Origin: Pseudomonas gregormendelii
GTDB lineage: Bacteria; Pseudomonadota; Gammaproteobacteria; Pseudomonadales; Pseudomonadaceae
DNA: 64,000 nucleotides
Assembly: GCF_017114825.1 (NCBI RefSeq)
Contig: NZ_JADEVO010000021.1
Location: 1 to 64,000, forward strand
Direction: 5' to 3'
Shown: positions 44,961 through 53,735 of the stretch, in pieces
Position numbering within the stretch: the stretch's first letter is position 1
How the letters are laid out: every line of letters begins with the position of its first letter
The notes under the pieces: model-generated
The model's database searches: none
The model's input: the letters and a program-made list of their open reading frames with translations, nothing else
Told to the model about the DNA's origin: nothing
Translations under genes and position numbers: made by a program

Positions 44961-45926
44961 TTACGGTGCTTTGGCAACGGCCGCCGGTGGCGTCCAGATC
45001 ACGTCCTTGATGCTCAGCGGCTTCGGAATCAGCTTGAGCTGGTAGAAGCTGTCGGCGATTTTCTGTTGCGCGGCCACCACTTCCGGGGTCAGGAATAGCG
45101 CGCCGTAGCCCTGGCGTTTCACCGACGTCAGGGTGATGTCTGCCGGCAGGCCAAGCAGTGGCGAAACCTGTTGGGTCACGTCTTCAGGGTTGGCCTTGGA
45201 CCATTCGCCGACTGCGCGCACTTGCTCCACCAAAGTCTTGATCACCTCGGGATTTTTCTGCGCGTAGGGTTTGGTCGCCAGGTAGAACTGATGGTTGTCG
45301 ACGATGCCTTTGCCGTCACGCAGGGTGCGGGCCTGCAGTTGCTGTTCGGCCGCAGCCTGGTACGGGTCCCAGATGACCCAGGCGTCGACACTGCCACGCT
45401 CGAACGCGGCGCGGGCATCGGCTGGCGGCAGGAACACGGTCTGGATATCGCTGTATTTGAGGCCGGCGTCTTCCAGAGCCCGCACCAGCAGGTAGTGAAC
45501 GTTGGAGCCTTTGTTCAGGGCGATTTTCTTGCCCTTGAGTTCCTGCACAGATTTGATCGGCGAGTCTTTGGGCACCAGGATCGCCTCGCTGTGGGGCGCT
45601 GGTGGTTCATAGGCGACATAGAGCAGATCGGCACCGGCCGCCTGGGCAAACACCGGCGGGGTTTCGCCGGTAACGCCGAAGTCGATGGAGCCGACGTTCA
45701 GGCCTTCCAGCAACTGCGGGCCACCGGGGAATTCAGTCCATTGCACGTCCACGCCTTGGGCGGCGAGGCGTTTCTCCAGAGTACCCTTGGCCTTGAGCAG
45801 CACCAGGGTGCCGTACTTCTGATAACCGATTCGAAGTGTCTCGGCCTGAGCTTGAGTAATGGCGCCGAAGGTGACAGCCGCAGCAAACAGAGCGACCAGA
45901 CCACGACGCAAAATGACAGTGCGCAT
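44961..45926 (-). CDS. ssuA: Aliphatic sulfonate-binding protein SsuA
   Basis: 321 residues from the ATG at 45926, which has AAAAGGAG upstream; the extension to 45962 is rejected. The signal peptide MRTVILRRGLVALFAAAVTF leads to QAQA. The mature part starts ETLRIGYQKYGTLVLLK and contains LEGLNVGSIDFGVTGETPPV. It delivers sulfonates to SsuBC. It lies between ssuE and ssuD. Confidence 0.95.
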   Translation of the reverse strand: MRTVILRRGLVALFAAAVTFGAITQAQAETLRIGYQKYGTLVLLKAKGTLEKRLAAQGVDVQWTEFPGGPQLLEGLNVGSIDFGVTGETPPVFAQAAGADLLYVAYEPPAPHSEAILVPKDSPIKSVQELKGKKIALNKGSNVHYLLVRALEDAGLKYSDIQTVFLPPADARAAFERGSVDAWVIWDPYQAAAEQQLQARTLRDGKGIVDNHQFYLATKPYAQKNPEVIKTLVEQVRAVGEWSKANPEDVTQQVSPLLGLPADITLTSVKRQGYGALFLTPEVVAAQQKIADSFYQLKLIPKPLSIKDVIWTPPAAVAKAP

Positions 45927-46028
45927 AGCGCTCTCCTTTTTGCAGTTGGGTTTTGGCTGCACCTGCTTGGCCGTTAGCGGCTGAGTAAGGTGGAGTGAAG
46001 CAAATTCAGGGGTGGATTGAGTGCGGGC

Positions 46029-46622
46029 TCAAATGCTCCAGCGAGCACTCAGCAAACGTTCATTCAACAGGTTCGGATCGATCGGTTTCGGCCGTCGCGC
46101 CATGGCGATAAGAAACAGCTCCAGTGACTCACCGAGTCGTTGTTCCAGCTCAGGCGCCAGTTGCGCCTGGGCGCTGCCTTCGCCGTAAGCGATCTGACTG
46201 TCCACGGCGAAAATCCCGTGCAACATTTCCTGGGCTTTGAGCGCCGACAGCACCGGTTTGAGCGCGTAATCCACCGCCAGCATGTGCGCGATACTGCCGC
46301 CGGTAGCCATGGGTAAAACCACTTTGTGGTCCAACGCGCGCTCGGGCAGCAGGTCCAGCACGGTTTTCAGTGCACCGGAGAACGAGGCCTTGTAAACCGG
46401 CGTAGCGATCAGCAGGCCGTCAGCGTTTTCAATCTGTTGCAGCAGGTCGATCACCTTGGGGCTATCGAAGCGTGCATGCAGCAAGTCTTCGGCCGGGAAG
46501 TCCCGTACCTGGTAACTCACCACTTCCACACCTTGCTCGCGCAACCAGCGCTGAGAGTGGTCCAGCAGCACTCCGGAACGGGAGCGTTGGCTAGGACTGC
46601 CACCGATTGAGACAACCAGCAT
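46029..46622 (-). CDS. ssuE: NAD(P)H-dependent FMN reductase SsuE
   Basis: 197 residues, flavodoxin-like. It begins [20 protein letters not shown] and has [20 protein letters not shown] followed by TVLDLLP, the flavin-binding blocks of the SsuE/MsuE group. It supplies FMNH2 to SsuD. It is the first gene of the ssu operon; the AT-rich 46640-46750 upstream interval is the likely sulfate-starvation promoter, controlled by CysB in other Pseudomonas. Confidence 0.95.
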   Translation of the reverse strand: MLVVSIGGSPSQRSRSGVLLDHSQRWLREQGVEVVSYQVRDFPAEDLLHARFDSPKVIDLLQQIENADGLLIATPVYKASFSGALKTVLDLLPERALDHKVVLPMATGGSIAHMLAVDYALKPVLSALKAQEMLHGIFAVDSQIAYGEGSAQAQLAPELEQRLGESLELFLIAMARRPKPIDPNLLNERLLSARWSI

Positions 46623-46770
46623 TCAGGAATTCCTTAAGCTATTTTGGCAATTCGCAGTGTGCGATCTCGCTTGGATGGAGTGACCTTAACAGCTGATTGT
46701 TATATCCATAAATCATATTTATTCATTTGGTTATTCTAATAAGAGATATGGAAAGAGTGGATGTCCAGGC
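46623..46770 (-). promoter_or_regulatory. AT-rich ssuE promoter region
   Basis: Between the ssuE start and the lsfA terminator the sequence is strongly AT-rich (46690-46750), including tcatatttattcatttggtt and ttattctaataag. Such stretches are typical of CysB-activated promoters. No single consensus site can be fixed by eye. Confidence 0.45.
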
Positions 46771-46796
46771 AAAAAAAAAGGCCGTCGAAACGGCCT
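46771..46796 (-). terminator. Terminator downstream of lsfA
   Basis: On the minus strand aggccgt-ttcga-cggcct is followed by nine T residues. It ends the lsfA transcript after the intervening REP element and insulates the ssuE promoter. Confidence 0.85.
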
Positions 46797-46824
46797 GAAA
46801 TCCCCTGCTTTGGGGTGTGGGTTC

Positions 46825-46907
46825 AAAAAGATCGCAGCCTTCGGCAGCTCCTACAGGTGCCCGCCTATCCGTGTAGGAGCTGCCGGAGGCTGCGATCTTT
46901 TGATCTT
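46825..46907. repeat. REP palindrome, family A
   Basis: Left arm aaaaagatcgcagccttcgg then cagctcctac and right arm gtaggagctgccggaggctg then cgatctttt are complementary with one mismatch and an 18-nt centre. It abuts the end of lsfA. Confidence 0.88.
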
Positions 46908-47545
46908 CAACGATTGGGTTGCGGCGTCAGGCGCAGGTACGGCTTCACCGCGCGATAACCTTTGGGAAAGCGCTTCTGGATTTCTTCCTCGTCCTTGAGC
47001 GATGGCACGATCACTACTTCATCACCGTCCTGCCAGTTGGCCGGGGTCGCCACCTTGTAGTTGTCGGTGAGTTGCAGCGAGTCGATTACCCGCAGGATTT
47101 CATGGAAGTTACGGCCAGTGCTCGCTGGGTAAGTGATGGTGAGCCGCACCTTCTTGTTCGGGTCGATGACGAACAACGATCGCACGGTCAGGGTGTCGTT
47201 GGCATTGGGATGAATCAGATCATAAAGGTCCGACACCTTGCGATCGGCGTCAGCCAGAATCGGGAAATTGACCTGGGTGTCCTGGGTCTCGTTGATGTCT
47301 TCGATCCATTTGTGGTGCGAATCCACCGGGTCCACGGACAGGGCAATCGCCTTGACGCCGCGCTCGGCGAACTGGTCTCTCAGCTTGGCGGTAAAGCCCA
47401 GCTCGGTGGTGCATACCGGCGTGAAGTCTGCCGGGTGGGAGAACAGCACGCCCCAGCTATCGCCCAGCCATTCATGAAAACGAATGGTGCCGGCACTGGA
47501 ATCCTGTTCGAAGTCGGGGGCGATGTCGCCAAGTCTGAGGCTCAT
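46907..47545 (-). CDS. lsfA: 1-Cys peroxiredoxin LsfA
   Basis: 212 residues. The active site is HPADFTPVCTTELG with the peroxidatic Cys45, and the long C-terminal arm (SLQLTDNYKVATPANWQDGD onward) is that of the Prdx6-type 1-Cys class. It reduces peroxides. In P. putida and P. aeruginosa it is induced by sulfate limitation and lies next to ssu genes, as here. It is transcribed toward ssuE but separated from it by a REP element and a terminator. Confidence 0.95.
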   Translation of the reverse strand: MSLRLGDIAPDFEQDSSAGTIRFHEWLGDSWGVLFSHPADFTPVCTTELGFTAKLRDQFAERGVKAIALSVDPVDSHHKWIEDINETQDTQVNFPILADADRKVSDLYDLIHPNANDTLTVRSLFVIDPNKKVRLTITYPASTGRNFHEILRVIDSLQLTDNYKVATPANWQDGDEVVIVPSLKDEEEIQKRFPKGYRAVKPYLRLTPQPNR

Positions 47546-47667
47546 GGTGCTGCTCCTGGTGAGTGCTTGATGAGCTCAACTGTGCCTGCGTTTTTTATCT
47601 ATTAAAAAGAATAAATATCGATTTGTTTAGAATTAAAACGCATATAAAAAGCCAGTTAAAAAACACA
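47546..47667 (-). promoter_or_regulatory. lsfA promoter region with shared taaaaagaataa word
   Basis: A strongly AT-rich stretch upstream of lsfA contains taaaaagaataa (47603-47614). The identical 12-mer occurs at 49331-49342 upstream of the first oprD-type gene. A common sulfur-starvation regulator such as CysB is possible but unproven. Confidence 0.4.
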
Positions 47668-47668
47668 A

Positions 47669-47706
47669 AAAACCCCGCCCGACAGTGTGCCGGGCAGGGC
47701 TTTTTT
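47669..47706 (-). terminator. Terminator after oprD-type gene 1
   Basis: On the minus strand gccctgcccgg...tcgggcgggg is followed by six T residues; the other side also has a T run, so it could work in both directions. Confidence 0.85.
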
Positions 47707-47728
47707 TACTTCAGTAACGCGAGCGCTA

Positions 47729-49063
47729 TTACAACAGCGGGATCGAATAGCTGAGGATCAGGCGGTTTTCGTCCTGCGAACGGGTGTTCGGCAGGTCGGT
47801 GCGCCAGGTAGCATTTTTCCACATGAAGCCTACGTTTTTCAGCGGGCCTTCTGGTACCACGTAAGCCAGGGTGAAGTCGCGTTCCCACTCGGAGGCACCC
47901 GAAGCGGCCTGCTGACGGTTTGCACCAACGGTGTCGATATCGTCACCCTTGAGGTACACAGCACCAGCAGTCAGACCAGGCACGCCGACTTTAGCGAAGT
48001 CATAGGAGTAGCGTACTTGCCAGGTTTTCTCGCCAGCACGGCCGAATTTCTGGATCTGCATGTCAGTGATGGTGTAGTTCGACGAACCGTCGCCCTGGTT
48101 CAACCAAGGGAAATCGCTACTGCCGTTGCTGACCTGGTAACCGCCACCGAAGGTGTGACCGGCAACGGTGTACAGGAACAGGCCGCTGTACAGGTTGTTA
48201 TCGACCGGGCCTTTACCGCTTGGCACGCCGTTGTAGTTACCGTTGCTGAAGTAAGCAGCGGTATTGGAGTTGGCACCGTCATCCGAGCTATTGAAATAAC
48301 GCAGGTCAGATTTCAGAACGCCCGGGCCGATTGCCCAGTTGTGCACCAGACCCAGGAAGTGTTGCTTGTAGAAATCTTCCAGGTTGCCGTAGTAGTACTG
48401 GGCAGTCAGGTCTTTGGTGATCTTGTAGTCACCGCCGGCATAGATGAACTTGTTGCTGTTGGCGACACGAGCGTTGGCACCGCCGATCGACAGTTGTTCA
48501 TTGTTGCTGGAGTTACGACCTTTGACGTGCTCGATCTGGCCACCGACCAAGGTCAGGTCCTTGATCTCGCCAGAAGTGATCTGGCCACCCTGCCAGGTTT
48601 GTGGCAGCAGGCGACCGTCGTTAGTGACAATGACCGGGTTCTTCGGCTGCAAGGTACCCAGCTTCAATTCAGTCTGGGAGATCTTGGCCTTGGCCGTCAG
48701 GCCCAGGCTGGAGAAGTTATCGACCGCTTCACCGTTGGATTTGCTAGGGAACACGGTGCCGCCATAGGAAGTGGCCGTCGCACCGTTAGTACCGCCACCG
48801 GAATCGAGGCGTACGCCCAGCAGGCCAATGGCATCGATACCGAAGCCAACAGTTCCTTGGGTGTAGCCGGAGATGAAACGCAGGTCGAAGCCTTGGCCCC
48901 ATTCTTCGTTTTTATTGGCGCCGGTACCGTCACGGTTATCGGTGTTGATGTAGAAGTTGCGCAGGCCCAGGGTGGCCTTGCTGTCTTCGATGAAACCGGC
49001 GGCGCCTGCCTGCTGCGCCAAAACCCCTACGGCCACAGCCAGGGCCAAAGTGGACTTGTTCAT
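47729..49063 (-). CDS. OprD-family outer-membrane porin, copy 1
   Basis: 444 residues from the ATG at 49063 (MNKSTLALAVAVGVLAQQAG), which gives a clean signal peptide with GGAG upstream; a longer frame to 49147 is rejected. After AAGFIEDSKATLGLRNFYIN the sequence shows the alternating pattern of an 18-strand barrel. It ends NRLILSYSIPLL, close to an aromatic/leucine outer-membrane terminus. It is paralogous to the next gene upstream. OprD porins admit basic amino acids or small carboxylates; the position beside ssu/tau suggests a sulfonate link (inference). Confidence 0.9.
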   Translation of the reverse strand: MNKSTLALAVAVGVLAQQAGAAGFIEDSKATLGLRNFYINTDNRDGTGANKNEEWGQGFDLRFISGYTQGTVGFGIDAIGLLGVRLDSGGGTNGATATSYGGTVFPSKSNGEAVDNFSSLGLTAKAKISQTELKLGTLQPKNPVIVTNDGRLLPQTWQGGQITSGEIKDLTLVGGQIEHVKGRNSSNNEQLSIGGANARVANSNKFIYAGGDYKITKDLTAQYYYGNLEDFYKQHFLGLVHNWAIGPGVLKSDLRYFNSSDDGANSNTAAYFSNGNYNGVPSGKGPVDNNLYSGLFLYTVAGHTFGGGYQVSNGSSDFPWLNQGDGSSNYTITDMQIQKFGRAGEKTWQVRYSYDFAKVGVPGLTAGAVYLKGDDIDTVGANRQQAASGASEWERDFTLAYVVPEGPLKNVGFMWKNATWRTDLPNTRSQDENRLILSYSIPLL

Positions 49064-49385
49064 TGTTTCGCTCCTATCGTCTCTAATTTTTTTTCGGTCC
49101 AGAGTCGAATGCTCTGGATCCTGAAATGCGCGGTGACCGCAAACCACGGGTCATCGCGTGATGCGTCTACCCCGGGCGTCTGACCAAGGGAAATGGGGCC
49201 CGCATGGTAAACGGATAAAAAATAATTTCATTCTTTTAATGCCATTCAGGAATAACGGATGGCATTTAATCGTGTCAGGCCACCGGTATCGGCCCCAGCG
49301 GGACGCACTTTAGGGCTTCGCGTTAAAAGCTAAAAAGAATAATAAATTACATAGTAAGACCTAATTTGAATATAAGAAAAATCCG
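49064..49385 (-). promoter_or_regulatory. Leader and promoter region of oprD-type gene 1
   Basis: No gene is seen in this interval. Just before the start, the transcript would contain a 7-bp hairpin, uccagag-cauucga-cucugga (49118-49098), then an A-rich stretch and GGAGC. A similar leader precedes oprD-type gene 2. Farther upstream the DNA is AT-rich (49210-49245 and 49320-49385) with the taaaaagaataa word at 49331-49342. A -10/-35 pair could not be fixed by eye. Confidence 0.55.
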
Positions 49386-49418
49386 AAAAAAAGCCCCGCC
49401 AGCTGGCAGGGCTTTTTC
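49386..49418 (-). terminator. Terminator after oprD-type gene 2
   Basis: gccccgcc-agct-ggcagggc forms a stem with one mismatch, flanked by A residues on one side and five T on the other, 12 nt after the stop of gene 2 on the minus strand. Confidence 0.85.
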
Positions 49419-49429
49419 CGTGTTGGGTG

Positions 49430-50758
49430 TTACAGGAAGCTATAGGTGTAGTTGAAAATCACGCGGGTCTGGTCTTGCGCGGAGATGTTGGTGTCGCCGC
49501 GGTAGGTGCCGTGACGCAGGGTCGTGCCGAACCCCTTGAGCGCGCCGGTTTGAATCACGTAGTCCACGCGCAGGTCGCGCTCCCACTCGGTCTGGTCTTT
49601 GCCAACGCCGTTGGTGGCCTTGATGTCCTCGCCGCGCAGATAAGCGGCCGAGGCCTTCAGGCCTGGAACGCCCAGGGATGCGAAGTCGAAGGTGTACTGA
49701 CCGAATGTGGTGTTCTCACCTGCACGCACGAAGCCGTTGATCATGGCGTCGGTGAACGAGTAGAAGCTCGAACCGCCGGCTCCTTCGTTGCGACCATTGC
49801 CGTCGACCACGCTGCCCTGGTTCAGGTAGACGAAACCACCGTCATCGCTGACTCGCTGATGGCCCAGCAAGAATGCGTTCGGACCCAGGGTGTAGGTGAA
49901 CATGGCGCTCCAGGTCTGGTTATCCACCTCGCCCGGGTTCTTCGCATAACCGCCGTTGTTGTTGAAGCGGTAACCCGCATCACCGTTCTTGCCGTCGGAG
50001 CTGCTGTCGAAATAGCGCAGGTCAGTCTTGAACGACTGGGTGGCGCTGATCGGGTAGACGTGTACCAGGCCCAGGAAATGCTGCTTGTAGTAGTCTTCCA
50101 GATTGGCGTAGTAGTACTGCAGCATCAGGTCTTTGGTGACCTTCCAGTCAGCACCACCGTAACGGAATTTGTTGCTTTCTTCAGTGCCGCCAGCGACTGC
50201 CAGACCGGTGGTGTTCGACGACGCTCGACCCGCGGCGTGCTCGAGCTGGCCGGCGTTGAACGTGACGTTGTCGATTTCCTTCGAGGTGATGGTGCCGCCT
50301 TCGAAGGTCTGTGGCAGCAGGCGGCTGTCGTTCGCGATCAGTACCGGCATGCTCGGTTGCAAGGCACCACCGAGGTGGGCTTCGGTTTTCGAGATACGTG
50401 CCTTGACGTTACCGGCTACCCGGCTCCACGGGTCGGATGCCGAGCCGTCAGTGTCACTTGGGAAGAATGAGTTGTTGTCCGGGTGATGACCGCGACCACC
50501 GTCCAGATGAATGCCGACCAGCGCCTGGGCGTCAAAGCCGAAGCCGACCGTGCCTTGGGTGAAGCCCGACAGGTAGTCGAACTTGAGACCCTGAGCAGCT
50601 TCGCGCTGATCATTGGCGGCGCCTTCGCGAGTGTCGGCGTTGTAATACATGGTGCGAGAACTGACGGAAGCCTTGCTGTCTTCAATGAATCCGGCGGCGC
50701 CTGCCTGCTGCGCCATTACCCCTACGGCCACGGCCAAGGCCAAGGTGGACTTGTTCAT
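49430..50758 (-). CDS. OprD-family outer-membrane porin, copy 2
   Basis: 442 residues. The signal peptide MNKSTLALAVAVGVMAQQAG differs from that of copy 1 by one residue, and the mature start AAGFIEDSKASVSSRTMYYN is also alike. The protein ends TRVIFNYTYSFL with the C-terminal aromatic/leucine typical of outer-membrane proteins. Similarity along the whole length indicates tandem duplication with copy 1. The OprE/OprD subgroup is likely; the transported substrate is unknown. Confidence 0.9.
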   Translation of the reverse strand: MNKSTLALAVAVGVMAQQAGAAGFIEDSKASVSSRTMYYNADTREGAANDQREAAQGLKFDYLSGFTQGTVGFGFDAQALVGIHLDGGRGHHPDNNSFFPSDTDGSASDPWSRVAGNVKARISKTEAHLGGALQPSMPVLIANDSRLLPQTFEGGTITSKEIDNVTFNAGQLEHAAGRASSNTTGLAVAGGTEESNKFRYGGADWKVTKDLMLQYYYANLEDYYKQHFLGLVHVYPISATQSFKTDLRYFDSSSDGKNGDAGYRFNNNGGYAKNPGEVDNQTWSAMFTYTLGPNAFLLGHQRVSDDGGFVYLNQGSVVDGNGRNEGAGGSSFYSFTDAMINGFVRAGENTTFGQYTFDFASLGVPGLKASAAYLRGEDIKATNGVGKDQTEWERDLRVDYVIQTGALKGFGTTLRHGTYRGDTNISAQDQTRVIFNYTYSFL

Positions 50759-51107
50759 TTTTTAAGCTCCTCTCGTTTCTAATTTTTGTATTCCTGGCCC
50801 TGGGTCAAATGCCCGGGATCCTAGGATTTGCGATTAGCGCCAGACCGTGACCTGCAAGTCAATCGTAACCGTATGTGACTACGACCATGGTCTAATCCCC
50901 GTGAATCCAGCGTCGGCAGATAAATGCGCTTTGCATAAATCCAATACGAAGCATCCGATGTTTTTTAATAGCCTTTAGGAACTGACCACAGGCGCGGTCC
51001 GGTGAACGCAAGCCTATAAGCTAATTCCCAAAAGATATTTATTGGCCATTTTTTAGATCGATTAGATTTAACGGAAATCCGCATTTCCTCTCATCGAAGA
51101 CCAGGTC
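50759..51107. promoter_or_regulatory. Divergent leader region between oprD-type gene 2 and tauA
   Basis: No gene is seen. Next to the porin start, the minus-strand transcript has an imperfect hairpin ucccggg-cauuuga-cccaggg (50818-50798), then an A-rich run and GAGGAGC, paralleling the leader of copy 1. Toward tauA the DNA becomes AT-rich (51020-51075, with aaaagatatttattgg) and is the probable tauA promoter. The ribosome site for tauA is weak. Confidence 0.5.
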
Positions 51108-52094
51108 ATGACAATCAAGCGCGCACTATCCAGCCCAATTGTTACAGTTTGTGTATCGGCTTTAATTTCTTTTAACGCCGTCGCCGCCAACCTGACCGTG
51201 GGATATCAGACCGGGATTGATCCGAGCAAGGTGCCGCAGGCCGACGGCCTGTATGAGAAAACCATTGGCCAGAAAATCGATTGGCGACGCTTCAACAGCG
51301 GGCCGGAGGTGGTCACGGCCATTGCTTCCGGGGATGTGCAGATCGGGAATCTGGGCTCCAGCCCGCTGGCCGCCGCGGCTTCGCGGAACCTGCCAATCGT
51401 TGCCTTCATCGTTTCGGCGCAGATCAATGCCGCCGAGGCGCTGGTGGTCCGTAACGGGAGCGGGATCAATAAACCGGAAGATCTGATCGGCAAGACCATC
51501 GCCACGCCCTTCGTTTCCACCTCTCATTACAGCCTGCTCGGCGCACTGAAGCATTGGGGCCTGAGTACTTCGCAAGTGAAGGTGGTGAACCTGCAGCCGG
51601 CGGAAATTGCTGCTGCCTGGAAGCGTGGTGATATTGACGGGGCCTTCGTATGGTCGCCTGCCCTGGGCGAAATCCGCAAGACCGGCAAGACCCTGACCGA
51701 TGCGGCCGAGGTTGGCCAATGGGGCGCTCCGACTTTCGAAGTGTGGGTGGCGCGCAAGGATTACGCCGAGAAGCACCCGGAAGTGATTGCCAGGTTCGCC
51801 AAGGTCACCCTGGACTCATTCGCCGACTACGCCGCGCATAAAGACAGCTGGACTGCCGATTCGGTGCCGGTGCAGAAAATCGCCAAATTGACCGGTGCCA
51901 ATGCCACCGATGTGCCTGAACTGCTGGCCGGCTCGGCTTTCCCGGACGCCAAGGCACAGCAGACCACCGCGCTGCTGGAGGGCGGCACGGCCAAGGCGAT
52001 TGGCGAGACGGCGAAGTTCCTGAAGGAACAGGGCAAAGTCGAGACGGTGCTGCCGGATTATTCGGCGTACGTCAGCTCTAAATACGTGGAATAA
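51108..52094 (+). CDS. tauA: Taurine-type ABC transporter substrate-binding protein TauA
   Basis: 328 residues with a signal peptide ending near NAVAA. The mature part has NLTVGYQTGIDPSKVPQADG, RRFNSGPEVVTAIASGDVQI and GNLGSSPLAAAASR, which resemble TauA more than SsuA, and AAAWKRGDIDGAFVWSPAL. It should bind taurine in the periplasm. No tauB, tauC or tauD follows: the next gene is argA on the opposite strand after a REP element. In P. putida, as I recall, tauABCD sits together beside this porin. Confidence 0.88.
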   Translation: MTIKRALSSPIVTVCVSALISFNAVAANLTVGYQTGIDPSKVPQADGLYEKTIGQKIDWRRFNSGPEVVTAIASGDVQIGNLGSSPLAAAASRNLPIVAFIVSAQINAAEALVVRNGSGINKPEDLIGKTIATPFVSTSHYSLLGALKHWGLSTSQVKVVNLQPAEIAAAWKRGDIDGAFVWSPALGEIRKTGKTLTDAAEVGQWGAPTFEVWVARKDYAEKHPEVIARFAKVTLDSFADYAAHKDSWTADSVPVQKIAKLTGANATDVPELLAGSAFPDAKAQQTTALLEGGTAKAIGETAKFLKEQGKVETVLPDYSAYVSSKYVE

Positions 52095-52101
52095 ACGCGA
52101 T

Positions 52102-52187
52102 CCCCCGTAGGAGCTGCCGCAGGCTGCGATCTTTTGACTTGTTTTTAGATCAAAAGATCGCAGCCTGCGGCAGCTCCTACAGGGGGA
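52102..52187. repeat. REP palindrome, family A
   Basis: Arms ccccc-gtaggagctgccgc then aggctgcgatctttt and the complementary aaaagatcgcagcctgcggc then agctcctac-aggggg flank about 15 nt. It separates tauA from the convergent argA. Confidence 0.9.
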
Positions 52188-52192
52188 TTGCG

Positions 52193-53491
52193 TTACAGGG
52201 TTTTTTCGAAGATCTTCGAATTACGCTGATAGTTGTACAGCGACGCTCGCGCCGACGGCAGCCGGTCCACGCTGCTTGGCACGAACCCGCGCTCGCGGAA
52301 CCAGTGGGCGGTACGGGTCGTGAGGACGAACAGGGTTTTCAGGCCCTGGGCCCGGGCGCGGGTTTCGATGCGCTCCAGCAGTTCATCGCCACGCCCGCCG
52401 TGGCGGTACTCCGGGTTGACCGCCAGGCACGCCAGCTCACCCGCATCCGAATCGGCAATCTGATACAGCGCCGCGCAGGCGATGATCATGCCTTCGCGCT
52501 CGACCATGCTGAATTGCTCGATCTCGCGCTCCAGCACCTCTCGGGAACGACGCACCAGGATGCCCTGCTCTTCCAGCGGGCTGATCAGTTCCAGCAAGCC
52601 ACCGACGTCCTCAATCGCCGCTTCGCGCACGATTTCGAATTGCTCCTGGGCCACCAGGGTACCGCCACCGTCGCGGGTGAACAGCTCGGTCAGTAGCGCA
52701 CCGTTTTCGGCATAACTGACGATATGACTGCGTGCTACACCGCCACGGCAGGCCTCAGCAGCGGCATCGAGCAGTTCCCCCTGATAATTGCTGCCCAGGC
52801 GCAGCAGGTGCGCCGGCACTTGCTGAGGACGCAACTCACGCACCAGGCGTCCGTTTTCGTCGATCAGGCCCAGGTCGGCACCAAACAGCAGCAATTTGTC
52901 GGCGCCCAGGTCGATGGCGGCGCGGGTCGCGACGTCTTCGCAAGCCAGATTGAAGATCTCGCCGGTTGGCGAATAGCCCAAAGGCGACAGCAACACGATG
53001 GAGCGCTCGTCCAGCAGGCGATTGATGCCTTTGCGGTCGACCCGACGCACCTCACCGGTGTGGTGGTAATCAACCCCTTCGAGCACGCCGATCGGCCGTG
53101 CGGTTACCAGGTTGCCGCTGGCCACCCGCAGGCGCGAGCCCTGCATCGGCGAAGACGCCATGTCCATCGACAGTCGCGCTTCGATGGCGATCCGCAGCTG
53201 GCCGACGGCATCGATCACGCATTCAAGGGTGGCGGCATCGGTGATACGCATCCCATGGTGGTAATGCGGGGTCAGGCCACGGGCAGCCAGGCGCGCTTCG
53301 ATTTGTGGACGGGAGCCGTGAACCAGCACCAGCCGCACGCCCAGGCTGTGCAGCAGCACCAGGTCATGGACGATGTTGCCAAAGTTTGGATGCTCCACGC
53401 CATCGCCGGGCAGCATGACAACGAAGGTGCAATCGCGGTGGGCGTTGATGTAGGGGGAAGCGTGACGAAGCCAATTAACGTATTCGGGCAT
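52193..53491 (-). CDS. argA: N-acetylglutamate synthase ArgA
   Basis: 432 residues from the ATG at 53491 (MPEYVNWLRHASPYINAHRD), as in other Pseudomonas; the frame to 53542 is rejected. The N-terminal amino-acid-kinase-like domain (about 20-280) holds LVHGSRPQIEARLA and the arginine-binding region. The C-terminal GNAT domain has ELACLAVNPEYRHGGRGDEL followed by LERIE. It acetylates glutamate from acetyl-CoA, the first step of arginine synthesis, and is feedback-inhibited by arginine in this family. Confidence 0.96.
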   Translation of the reverse strand: MPEYVNWLRHASPYINAHRDCTFVVMLPGDGVEHPNFGNIVHDLVLLHSLGVRLVLVHGSRPQIEARLAARGLTPHYHHGMRITDAATLECVIDAVGQLRIAIEARLSMDMASSPMQGSRLRVASGNLVTARPIGVLEGVDYHHTGEVRRVDRKGINRLLDERSIVLLSPLGYSPTGEIFNLACEDVATRAAIDLGADKLLLFGADLGLIDENGRLVRELRPQQVPAHLLRLGSNYQGELLDAAAEACRGGVARSHIVSYAENGALLTELFTRDGGGTLVAQEQFEIVREAAIEDVGGLLELISPLEEQGILVRRSREVLEREIEQFSMVEREGMIIACAALYQIADSDAGELACLAVNPEYRHGGRGDELLERIETRARAQGLKTLFVLTTRTAHWFRERGFVPSSVDRLPSARASLYNYQRNSKIFEKTL

Positions 53492-53642
53492 GAACCTGGG
53501 CCTGTAATAAATAGCAGCCAAAAAATGGGCGAAACGGAACAACGCACAGCGGGCTGATGGTTATCGTCGGAACAGGCTTGGCGACACGCGCGCTCTCCTC
53601 ATGAATACGGGATTGATGACCGCCAATTTACACGGCGAACGG

Positions 53643-53724
53643 TGTAGGAGCTGCCGCAGGCTGCGATCTTTTGATGTTGCTCCTAAAAACAAGATCAAAG
53701 ATCGCCGCCTGCGGCAGCGCCTAC
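53643..53724. repeat. REP palindrome, family A (degenerate)
   Basis: Left arm gtaggagctgccgcaggctg then cgatcttttgat and right arm atcaaagatcgccgcctgcg then gcagcgcctac have several mismatches. It lies between the argE end and the argA promoter. Confidence 0.8.
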
Positions 53725-53735
53725 GGCGATAGCGT

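Noticed and set aside
49427..50470. 347-codon plus-strand frame opposite the second porin gene
   Set aside because: Antisense shadow; the porin has a signal peptide, barrel pattern and terminator on the minus strand.
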